From Desulfobulbaceae bacterium (GTDB lineage Bacteria > Desulfobacterota > Desulfobulbia > Desulfobulbales > SURF-16), in contig JANTFJ010000040.1 of NCBI GenBank assembly GCA_024763495.1, positions 1-12,221 of the forward strand: 12,221 nt of DNA. The letters run 5' to 3'. Below are positions 1 to 6,206 of the stretch, piece by piece. The translations under genes and the position numbers were made by a program. Below the pieces are notes generated by a model. The model did not search any database, was not told the origin of the DNA, and was given only the letters and a program-made list of their open reading frames with translations. Position 1 is the stretch's first letter, and every line of letters begins with the position of its first letter.

Positions 1-79
1 ATGCCGCCATGTGCCCGTTTCAACGCTCGCGATAATACATCAGGTATATCGCGGCGTTTAAACGGGTGCAGGGTGGTGT
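1..79. repeat. Long palindrome downstream of miaA (hairpin copy H1)
   Basis: Bases 13-67 fold into a nearly perfect hairpin. The outer stem is CCCGTTT/AAACGGG, then AACGC/GCGTT, then CGCGATA/TATCGCG, and the apex continues through ATAC/GTAT with an extra unpaired A on the left arm and a loop of about five bases. The same apex, GCGATAATACATC-(A)-GGTATATCGC, and the same left flank, GCCGCCATG, recur at 12156-12221 with different arm sequences that still pair. On the minus strand the hairpin begins about a dozen bases after the miaA stop codon. No T-run follows it, so it is not a classic intrinsic terminator, although it could stabilise the 3' end of the mRNA as REP elements do. The left boundary of the element is outside the window. 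Confidence 0.75.
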
Positions 80-1018
80 TCATGGAGCGCTTACGAGCCA
101 GCGGTTGATAAAATTCCGGATTGCATCTTCATCCTCAGGCCCGAACCAGGTGATATCCTGATCCCGCCGGAACCAGGTATATTGCCGCTTGGCATAACGC
201 CTGGTATCGCGGGCCAGCAGTTCCACCGCCTTTTCCCAGCTCCATTCTCCCTGAATGTATTTGACCATATGTCTGTAGCCAATAGCCCGCATGGCATTAA
301 GTTCAGGAGAATAGCCCATTGTCAGCAGTTTTTTCACCTCTTCCAGCAGTCCCTCGGCGAGCATTAATCCGGTACGTTCATTGATCCGCTGATAAAGAAT
401 TTCCCGCTCCCTGTTTAAACCTATTTTCAAGGCTGTAAAATTAGAGTTTTTTTGCTTTAATTCCTCCTGCTGACAGTGGAGATGCGTTGACCAGGGAATA
501 GCGGTTGCCTGGTAGATTTCCAGGGCCCGGCAGATCCGCTGACTGTCATTGGGATGAATCCGCCCGGCACTCAGCGGATCGACCAGTTCCAGTTCAGCAT
601 GGAGCTTACGACACCCTTTTTTCTTCAAATCATTTTTTACCTGTTGTTTTATATCCCCGGCAACCGGCGGCATGGGGAAAATACCTTCCAGCAGTCCTTG
701 AAGATAGAGGCCGGTGCCGCCGATCAACAGAGGAATTTTGTTGCGGGATTTAATATCCGCTATCGCCCTGCCGGCGTCCCTGACAAAACGGGACACATTA
801 TAGCTTTCATCCGGTTCAACATAATCCAGGAGATGATGGGAAATTTTTTTTCTTTCGTCCAGGGTAGGTTTGGCTGTGCCGATATCCATGTAACGATAAA
901 TCTGCATGGAATCCATGTTAATGATTTCCCCGGAAAAATGTTCGGCCAGGGCAAGAGAAAGCGCGGTCTTGCCGACTGCGGTCGGGCCGATGATGATAAT
1001 TAATTTAATTGGCTGCAC
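80..1018 (-). CDS. miaA: tRNA dimethylallyltransferase MiaA
   Basis: This cytoplasmic enzyme transfers a dimethylallyl group to N6 of A37 in tRNAs that read codons starting with U, the first step towards ms2i6A. The 312-residue length is normal for the family. Visible signatures are the P-loop GPTAVGKT (residues 11-18), the DSMQIYR segment (36-42), the HHLLDYVEP stretch, GGTGLYLQGL in the middle (about 100-109), the SQRICRALEIY helix and the C-terminal RRYAKRQYTWFRR segment that contacts tRNA. The start is GTG at 1018, which places the P-loop at the usual distance from the N-terminus. No strong Shine-Dalgarno precedes it. In many Proteobacteria miaA lies beside hfq; no hfq is visible here, and the gene stands alone between repeats. 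Assignment is by family motifs and is secure. Confidence 0.96.
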   Translation of the reverse strand: MQPIKLIIIIGPTAVGKTALSLALAEHFSGEIINMDSMQIYRYMDIGTAKPTLDERKKISHHLLDYVEPDESYNVSRFVRDAGRAIADIKSRNKIPLLIGGTGLYLQGLLEGIFPMPPVAGDIKQQVKNDLKKKGCRKLHAELELVDPLSAGRIHPNDSQRICRALEIYQATAIPWSTHLHCQQEELKQKNSNFTALKIGLNREREILYQRINERTGLMLAEGLLEEVKKLLTMGYSPELNAMRAIGYRHMVKYIQGEWSWEKAVELLARDTRRYAKRQYTWFRRDQDITWFGPEDEDAIRNFINRWLVSAP

Positions 1019-1297
1019 GAATTTTACCGGTTGGGTTTAATCAGTATTACTGCTGGCGTAATTTTATCACATAACCGTTAAATCGAAAAATCTATCTTCT
1101 GATTTCTGCCCTCGACAGATAAAGATATTTGCACTATATAGATAATTCATTAAATAGAAAATAAATTATCGGTCATTGCATGCGACTACTCACGGGGTAA
1201 GCATCCTAAATTCGCTAACCACCGTAATTGTAACTGCTTATACTTTTTAGTAACTACTCATGGGGTAAGCGCCTAATGAGTGCAAACCTCTGTATTT
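1019..1297. other. Intergenic region with two direct repeats, no gene seen
   Basis: This AT-rich stretch separates the divergent miaA and rhodanese-fusion genes. It holds an inverted repeat GATAATT (1141-1147) / AATTATC (1164-1170). It also holds two imperfect direct copies of a 25-base motif, RACTACTCAYGGGGTAAGC followed by RYC, at 1182-1206 and 1250-1274. A further GTAACTGCTTA lies between them at 1230-1240. The GTAACT-N-N-TCA core matches the termini of elements A, B and C elsewhere in the window. TATACT at 1239-1244 could be a -10 box for the rightward gene, but no good -35 is evident, so no promoter is called. No open reading frame here looks real. Confidence 0.6.
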
Positions 1298-1407
1298 GTA
1301 ACTGGTTGCAGGGTGCCGGAGATTTTCGTGATCAGACTGGCGCAGCATACTGGTGCTATGTAAGACAGGCTGATCGCGGAAATATGCGGTGCCCTGTGAG
1401 CAGTTAC
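1298..1407. repeat. Palindromic element A (110 bases)
   Basis: The ends are inverted repeats: GTAACTGGTTGCAGGGTGCC (1298-1317), and the reverse complement of 1388-1407, which matches it at 15 of 20 positions. Inside is a second stem, GATCAGACTG (1330-1339) with CAGGCTGATC (1366-1375), and an inner stem CATA (1346-1349) with TATG (1357-1360). The unpaired pieces GCGCAG and TAAGA are shared with element B at 3149-3328. Pairing continues between the two outer stems with G-T wobbles, so almost the whole element is one imperfect palindrome. It ends about 30 bases before the start codon at 1437 and lies in the presumed leader of that gene, where it could affect transcription or translation. It looks like a MITE- or REP-type element; the mobility is inferred. 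Confidence 0.72.
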
Positions 1408-1436
1408 ACTTTTTATTTAATTCAGGAGGAGAACCA

Positions 1437-3146
1437 ATGTCTCAGAAAATTCTTGTTATAGGTGGCGTAGCTTTAGGGCCCAAAGCGGCCTGTCGGGCTA
1501 AAAGACTTGATCCTGACGCGGATGTAATCCTGGTTGACCAGGACTCTATTATTTCATATGGCGGCTGCGGCATTCCTTATTATGTCTGCGGCGATGTAGC
1601 TGAACCGGAAGGACTGCGCCAAACCGCTTTTCATCGAGTGCGGGACGCCTCGTTTTTTGCCGAAGAAAAATGCATCAAGGTTAAAACATCCACCAGGGCT
1701 TTAAAAATTGATCGTCAGCAGCAGCAGGTTCTGGTGAAAAATCTTGAGACTGATCAGGAGGAAAGCCTGAGCTATGACAAGCTGGTACTCGCCACCGGCA
1801 GTACTCCTTTTGTTCCGCCTATTCCAGGGGCTGAAAGCGATGGTGTTTTCGTAGTCAGCAACATGCATCAGGCTATGGCAATTAAAGGACGACTGGCCAA
1901 GGGTGAAATAGGTAAAGCGGTAATCCTCGGCGCCGGGGCTATCGGCCTGGAAATGGCCGAGGCCATGGCTGATCTCTGGGGGGCGGAAACCACTATTGTT
2001 GAAATGATGGATCAAATCCTTCCCAGGGTAGTTGACCCCAATATTGCTACCATGGCCAGGCATCACCTTGAGCAGAACAATATTACTGTTTACACCTCGG
2101 AAAGAGCTGAAGAAGTGCTGGTTGGTGATAACGGCAGGGTAAGCGGAGTTAAAACCAATAAACGCTCCATTGCAGCTGATATCGTCATTATGGCGGTCGG
2201 CGTCCGTCCTAACAGCAAACTTGCCAACGAGGCAGGCCTGGCAATCGGGCCTTTTGGCGGTATCGTCGTTAACCAGCGGATGCAGACCTCTGATCGCAAT
2301 ATTTACGCGGGAGGTGATTGCGTTGAGCAGTTATGTCTGGTCAGCGGCATGAGTACCTATGCCCCGCTTGGATCAGTTGCCAACCGTCAGGGCCGGGTAA
2401 TCGGCAGTAACCTGGTTGGCAAACCTGAAACTTTTGAGGGCGTAGTAGGCAGTTTTATTATTAAGTTGTTTGATAACTGTGTCGCCAAAACCGGCCTCAG
2501 TCTCGAATTGGCCACGTTCATGGGTTATGATGCCGCAGTTGCTTTTATTGCCCAGGCAGACAAGGCCCATTTTTATCCGGACAATGAGATGATATACATG
2601 CAGATGGTGGTGGAAAAGAAAACAAAACGGGTTCTTGGCGTACAGGGAATAAGTTCCCATACCCGCAGTCTTCTGGCCAGGATCAGTGCTGTTGCCGCCA
2701 TTCTTAAATACAAACCCACAGTAGAAGATATTTCCAACCTGGAAATTCCTTACTCGCCGCCCTATGCCTCGGCAATGGATGTAATCAACACCCTGGGCAA
2801 TGCCGCCCAGAACCTTCTCGAAGGCCGCAATAAACCGGTTTATATGGAAGAATTCATGGAATTATTTGCCAACCGGGAAACCGGAAAGGTCATGTTTCTT
2901 GACGTGCGGGGTGAACTGCAGGCCGAACCACTGGTAGAAAAATATGGGCCTCACTGGGTTAATATCCCCAACAATGAGCTCGGACGGCGGATATCTGAAC
3001 TGCCGGATGACAAGGAAATTATTTTGATCTGTAATGCGGGCAGCCGTTCATACGATGCCTTAAATATTTTGCAGAAAAGCGGTAAAAATATACGCAATCT
3101 GCTGGGCGGGATGAATGGTCTATTGCGGGCCGGGTATGAATTTTAA
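1437..3146 (+). CDS. FAD-dependent CoA-disulfide/persulfide reductase fused to rhodanese domain
   Basis: The 569-residue protein has the architecture of CoADR-RHD / NADH-dependent persulfide reductase (Npsr), which reduces CoA disulfide, CoA-persulfide or polysulfide with NAD(P)H. The FAD-binding start GGVALGPKAA is at residues 9-18. The single redox cysteine characteristic of the family is Cys44 in YGGCGIPYY. LATGSTP is at 118-124 and the NAD(P)H-binding GAGAIG at 165-170. A second FAD motif, NIYAGGDC, precedes the dimerisation domain containing KLFDNCVAKTGLS. The last 100 residues or so are a rhodanese domain with LDVRGE and an active-site loop CNAGSR, Cys532. The ATG at 1437 follows AGGAGGA at ideal spacing; an upstream in-frame GTG at 1389 lies inside element A and is rejected. 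The gene stands alone between elements A and B. A role in sulfur or persulfide metabolism is inferred from the family; the exact substrate cannot be read from sequence. Confidence 0.88.
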   Translation: MSQKILVIGGVALGPKAACRAKRLDPDADVILVDQDSIISYGGCGIPYYVCGDVAEPEGLRQTAFHRVRDASFFAEEKCIKVKTSTRALKIDRQQQQVLVKNLETDQEESLSYDKLVLATGSTPFVPPIPGAESDGVFVVSNMHQAMAIKGRLAKGEIGKAVILGAGAIGLEMAEAMADLWGAETTIVEMMDQILPRVVDPNIATMARHHLEQNNITVYTSERAEEVLVGDNGRVSGVKTNKRSIAADIVIMAVGVRPNSKLANEAGLAIGPFGGIVVNQRMQTSDRNIYAGGDCVEQLCLVSGMSTYAPLGSVANRQGRVIGSNLVGKPETFEGVVGSFIIKLFDNCVAKTGLSLELATFMGYDAAVAFIAQADKAHFYPDNEMIYMQMVVEKKTKRVLGVQGISSHTRSLLARISAVAAILKYKPTVEDISNLEIPYSPPYASAMDVINTLGNAAQNLLEGRNKPVYMEEFMELFANRETGKVMFLDVRGELQAEPLVEKYGPHWVNIPNNELGRRISELPDDKEIILICNAGSRSYDALNILQKSGKNIRNLLGGMNGLLRAGYEF

Positions 3147-3148
3147 TT

Positions 3149-3328
3149 GTAACTGTTTACCGGGTGCCGGAGATTTTTGCAAGCAGGCTGGCGCAGCGTA
3201 TTAGTCATACGTAAGTCAGCCTGCCTGCCAGCGGAAAAAGGTAAGGGCTCACTCAAAAATAACTTCGCATACTAATGCCATGTAAGACAGACTTATCGCG
3301 TGCAGATGAAGTGCAGCTGAATAGTTAC
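3149..3328. repeat. Palindromic element B (180 bases), between convergent stop codons
   Basis: The left end GTAACTGTTTACCGGGTGCC (3149-3168) and the right end GCTGAATAGTTAC (3316-3328) form inverted termini like those of element A. Next to the left end, GGAGATTTT and CTGGCGCAGC match A closely. The hairpin GCAGGCTG (3183-3190) / CAGCCTGC (3217-3224), with inner stem CGTAT (3197-3201) / ATACG (3207-3211), has the same shape as A but different paired bases, so both stems are retained by paired changes. A second partial copy of the right half of A, GCCATGTAAGACAGACTTATCGCG-like, lies at about 3278-3301 and accounts for the extra length. The element begins two bases after the rhodanese-fusion stop and ends two bases before the PAS-GGDEF stop, so it could also act as a two-way transcript end. 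No T-run was seen. Confidence 0.72.
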
Positions 3329-3330
3329 CT

Positions 3331-4338
3331 TTACTTTTGAATCAACTCAAAAGGAGTGTAAATACCTACCCGGTTACCACCTTCATCTTTAGCTTCATGC
3401 ATGGCCATCTGGGCATAGGTCAACATGTCTTCTGTGCTGTCGGGCGTATGGGCATTAATTGCCGCCAGGCCGATAGTTACCGTTATCTGACGACAATTAT
3501 CCTGATCTTCATAGACATTTTGTTCAGCAATAGCATGAATATTTCTGGCGATCATTGTCCCCTCATCAAGGTCGGCATCAGGCAGCAGAATAGCAAATTG
3601 ATCTCCCCGCAGACGGGCGCAGATATCGGTTTTCCTTATTCTGCCCTGGAGAAGATCGGCAAATTCCTTAAGAACCAGATCACCATATGAATGGCCGCAT
3701 ATTTTTACCAGGGGCTTAAAAAAGTCCAGATCAAGGACAAGAATAGACAGATCAGATAACCGGCGGAAGGCAAGCTCAAATTCACGCTTGAAAATTTCAT
3801 TGAAATGTCGGCGGTTGTAAACACCGGTCAGCGGATCTTTTATCTCAAGCTCTTCAAGCTTGAGCGACATTTCCTTTCTATCAGTAATATCACGATAAAT
3901 ATGCAGACACTGCCAGACAAAACCATGATCGTCTTTAATCGGATGAGCAGAAACGTCAAACCAGCGATTTTCTAATTGAAAAATTTTTTGTTCATTATTT
4001 ACAGGATTATTCGTTTGAAAAACCCGGCAGGCAGGACAGTGGGAAAAAGGGTCATCCAGGCCATACATGGTCTTGAAACACTTATGGCCGATAATGTCAT
4101 CACCCAAATCTTTTTTAGCGGCATGGTTTGCCCGGATGATGTTAAATTCCCGGTCAACAATAAACATAATGTCCGCCGAGGCATCAAAAGTCTGCTGCCA
4201 GAGCCTGGCATCATCAATGAACCGGGCTATCCCTTTTTTTTGTTCGCCGGCTTTGTCGTTATTTATCTGCCTGATGAGAGGATTTATATTTTGTTTTTCC
4301 GACGTAATTTCTTCGGCAATATTACAGGCACAGTTCAT
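3331..4338 (-). CDS. PAS-GGDEF protein with degenerate diguanylate cyclase site
   Basis: The 335-residue protein has an N-terminal polar segment, a PAS domain (about 45-155) and a GGDEF domain (about 165-335) that starts with the usual DPLTGVYNRRHF. The PAS domain carries a CPAC motif (101-104) and ends with the DITDRKE linker. No transmembrane segment is evident, so it is probably cytoplasmic. Intact GGDEF enzymes join two GTP into cyclic di-GMP. Here the signature is RGDQF (244-248) instead of GG(D/E)EF. The FKxxND segment that binds guanine reads FKPLVK (207-212), so both the Asn and Asp positions are changed. The first metal Asp, in LDLDFF, is kept. It is therefore more likely a c-di-GMP or GTP sensor, or a dead paralogue, than an active cyclase. 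The ATG at 4338 is preceded by AAGGGGG, a good ribosome binding site. It converges on the rhodanese-fusion gene. Confidence 0.9.
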   Translation of the reverse strand: MNCACNIAEEITSEKQNINPLIRQINNDKAGEQKKGIARFIDDARLWQQTFDASADIMFIVDREFNIIRANHAAKKDLGDDIIGHKCFKTMYGLDDPFSHCPACRVFQTNNPVNNEQKIFQLENRWFDVSAHPIKDDHGFVWQCLHIYRDITDRKEMSLKLEELEIKDPLTGVYNRRHFNEIFKREFELAFRRLSDLSILVLDLDFFKPLVKICGHSYGDLVLKEFADLLQGRIRKTDICARLRGDQFAILLPDADLDEGTMIARNIHAIAEQNVYEDQDNCRQITVTIGLAAINAHTPDSTEDMLTYAQMAMHEAKDEGGNRVGIYTPFELIQK

Positions 4339-4394
4339 AACAGATCCCCCTTGGCGAAAAATATTATTTCTCCAAATTTACAAGTGATTTATCT

Positions 4395-4400
4395 ATTATA
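4395..4400 (-). promoter_or_regulatory. Possible -10 box for the PAS-GGDEF gene
   Basis: Read on the minus strand this is a perfect TATAAT, 57 bases upstream of the ATG at 4338, within a strongly AT-rich region. No convincing -35 hexamer sits 16-18 bases further upstream, so the call rests on the -10 match and position alone. Confidence 0.3.
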
Positions 4401-4511
4401 TGTACTTTTAATATTAAAAACTTATTATGTCACTAATTTTTTGAACAATTTATGCTTTTTACTCAAAAATCCGTCATTTTTCCCATAATTCTGATTATAG
4501 ATATAAGCAAA

Positions 4512-4567
4512 TAAATAAATTTACGGCATATCAGTAAGTTAAATAAATTTACAACATATAGGTAATT
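4512..4567. repeat. 28-base tandem repeat with TTAC-N9-GTAA cores
   Basis: Two head-to-tail copies occupy 4512-4539 and 4540-4567 and match at 23 of 28 positions. Both begin with TAAATAAATTTAC and each contains the symmetric core TTAC-nine bases-GTAA. Paired symmetric sites upstream of a leftward gene would suit a dimeric DNA-binding protein; that role is inferred. The repeat is about 175 bases upstream of the PAS-GGDEF start codon. Confidence 0.55.
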
Positions 4568-4647
4568 GTCAGGTAGAGCTTTGCGCAACCCGGCCTGCCC
4601 TCTAACCTCCCCTTCCCCCTTGAGCGATCAGCTACAAATTCACCATA

Positions 4648-4723
4648 AGCGCTCGATGAACATCGCCCTGAATCCCTTACAGATAAGGGGTTGTCGCCGT
4701 CCGGGTGTAGTTTATTGAGCGCT
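4648..4723 (-). repeat. Repeat element R1 with AGCGCTC inverted ends
   Basis: The ends are AGCGCTC (4648-4654) and GAGCGCT (4717-4723), an exact inverted pair. Read on the minus strand from 4723, it starts AGCGCTCAATAAA and continues through CGACAACCCC, CTGTAAG and GATTCAGGG. These blocks occur in the same order at 12096-12153 on the plus strand, with about 48 of 58 positions matching by eye. An internal stem CCCTTA-CAGA-TAAGGG (4675-4690) is present here but only poorly kept in the other copy. It is probably a small non-coding repeat family; mobility is inferred. Confidence 0.65.
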
Positions 4724-4787
4724 GTCAATTTTGTGATTAAAGTAAAAAACGATGCCCCCTTTTTTCACGTTAACAAGACTGGGAGAT

Positions 4788-6203
4788 TCAACCAGACTCC
4801 GGTGAAGACAATTCTTCTTCGTGATATTCATCATCAGCATTAACATCCCACACATTATGGCCGGCACCAAGTATATTTTCCACAGCATACAATGCCGTCA
4901 ATATTGAGTGATCCATGTTGTTATATTTGAAGAGACCGTAACGCCCACAAAGCTGCAAATTTTCAAATTGCTGTAAATAACTTTTTATTGTCATAATATG
5001 ATTTGCATAATACTCATCATAGACCGGGTAACACTTTGGCATCCGGATCACAAATCCGTCAAAAATCTTATCTGTATCAATCAGTCCAAGACTGGAAATT
5101 TCTTTTTTGCCGAGTTGGAGAAGCTGACGATCAGACATTGACCACAGGCCATCATTTTCCCAGCAGAAATACTCCAGGCCAAGGGAAGATTTTTTATCAG
5201 GAACCATATGAGGGCTCCAGTTGGCAAAACACTGAATTCGTCCCATTTTGACGCCAGGGTCATGGACATAAATCCAGGTGTCGGGAAGTTGTTGTGGTGC
5301 ATCGATAAGCAAATTGATGGTAAGCAGGGCTCTATAGCGCAAGGATCGGGCAGCTTCAAGCACCTTTTGGGGTGGACATGGACAAAGACTTGTAATTAAA
5401 GAACTAATTGGCATGGTTGATATAAAATCTGTCCCCTCTTGACAAATATCGTCTTCCTGGGTGCTGACAAGAGCGAATTTAATACGTCCATCTTTATGAT
5501 GTAGCTCTTTCACACAGTGATTGAGGCGAACCTCACCACCCATCTCCTTTGCTTTGGCAGCCATAGTTTCATACATCTGGCCAGGGCCAAGGCGAGGATA
5601 ATGAAACTCGTCAATCAGGGTTTTGATTGTTGTGTTTTTCTTAAACAAGGCATTTACGACCGCGCTCCAAAGCGATAACCCCCTTATACGCTGGGCTGCC
5701 CATTCCGCCCTTATCTCACGACAATCAATGCCCCAGACCTTCTCAGTGTATGTTTTGAAAAAAGTCTGATAAAGCCTGGAGCCGAAACGATTAGTAACCC
5801 ACTGTTCAAAATTTTCTTCAGGTAAGGCTGGGAAAAGTCGAGATTTAATGTAACTACAACCAATGAGAAATGAGTTGAACAAGCCAAGGCCTGACAAGGC
5901 ATTCGCAGGCTGCAAGGGATAATTAAAAAATTTTCCATTATAAAAAATTCGTGATAATCGGTGGCGAAGCAAAAAATCTTCACCCAACACTTCATCCCAC
6001 AGATCATTAACTTGACGAATTTTCGTAAAAAAACGATGTCCACCAATATCGAAACGAAAATTATTCCTTTCAACCGTACGACTGATGCCACCGACCATGT
6101 TATCTGATTCAAAGCAGATAGCTGGGATTTTTCGTTTTGCGCAATCGTATGTTGCGGTAAGCCCGGAAGGCCCTCCGCCTATGATAATTATTTTTTTTAA
6201 CAT
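4788..6203 (-). CDS. UDP-galactopyranose mutase-like FAD-dependent oxidoreductase
   Basis: The 471-residue flavoprotein belongs to the amine-oxidase/protoporphyrinogen-oxidase-like group related to UDP-galactopyranose mutase, commonly found in surface-polysaccharide loci. An N-terminal Rossmann motif IIIGGGPSG (6-14) is followed by the acidic FES end of the second strand and GGISRTV (38-44). Further along are FDIGGHRFF (51-59) and YNGKFFNYPLQ (88-98), a substrate-side segment typical of the UGM-like branch. The C-terminal CGRYGLFKYNNMDHS is the FAD-contacting end. At 471 residues it is longer than classic Glf (about 370-390), so the exact sugar-nucleotide reaction is not certain. The ATG at 6203 is chosen. 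An in-frame GTG at 6218 lies inside the left terminus of element C (GTGAACAGTTAC on this strand) and is unlikely to be native. No good ribosome binding site is visible, perhaps because the repeat replaced it. It diverges from the polysaccharide operon. Confidence 0.8.
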   Translation of the reverse strand: MLKKIIIIGGGPSGLTATYDCAKRKIPAICFESDNMVGGISRTVERNNFRFDIGGHRFFTKIRQVNDLWDEVLGEDFLLRHRLSRIFYNGKFFNYPLQPANALSGLGLFNSFLIGCSYIKSRLFPALPEENFEQWVTNRFGSRLYQTFFKTYTEKVWGIDCREIRAEWAAQRIRGLSLWSAVVNALFKKNTTIKTLIDEFHYPRLGPGQMYETMAAKAKEMGGEVRLNHCVKELHHKDGRIKFALVSTQEDDICQEGTDFISTMPISSLITSLCPCPPQKVLEAARSLRYRALLTINLLIDAPQQLPDTWIYVHDPGVKMGRIQCFANWSPHMVPDKKSSLGLEYFCWENDGLWSMSDRQLLQLGKKEISSLGLIDTDKIFDGFVIRMPKCYPVYDEYYANHIMTIKSYLQQFENLQLCGRYGLFKYNNMDHSILTALYAVENILGAGHNVWDVNADDEYHEEELSSPESG

Positions 6204-6206
6204 TTT

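Larger units (their letters stand above)
4339..4787. other. Intergenic region, no gene seen
   Basis: This region separates two leftward genes. Bases 4339-4360 hold the ribosome binding site of the PAS-GGDEF gene. Bases 4360-4570 are very AT-rich and contain a candidate -10 box and a 28-base tandem repeat. Bases 4570-4640 are GC-richer with no recognised content. Bases 4648-4723 hold a repeat element (R1), and after it comes a C-rich/T-rich run, CCCCCTTTTTTC at about 4754-4765. No reading frame with coding character was found. Confidence 0.6.

Noticed and set aside
1..79. H1/H2 as integron attC sites
   Set aside because: Hairpin form and a bulged base fit, but the R box patterns GTTRRRY/RYYYAAC are not properly present, the conserved part is the apex and not the ends, and no integrase or cassette array is seen.
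554..1003. 149-codon plus-strand frame opposite miaA
   Set aside because: It is a shadow of miaA with no domain or ribosome binding site; miaA motifs on the other strand are unambiguous.
1389..1436. N-terminal extension of the rhodanese-fusion protein from a GTG at 1389
   Set aside because: It is encoded by the right end of element A, lacks a ribosome binding site, and precedes a perfectly placed AGGAGGA-ATG at 1437 where the family homology begins.
3976..4488. 170-codon plus-strand frame opposite the start of the PAS-GGDEF gene
   Set aside because: It is antisense to a clear PAS domain and runs into AT-rich intergenic DNA with low-complexity, non-protein-like residues.
4512..4567. CRISPR array or replication iterons
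   Set aside because: There are only two head-to-tail copies without spacers, no cas or rep gene nearby, and no further copies in the window.
4754..4765. C-run/T-run as an intrinsic terminator on the plus strand
   Set aside because: No stable hairpin directly precedes the T-run, and no plus-strand gene ends there.
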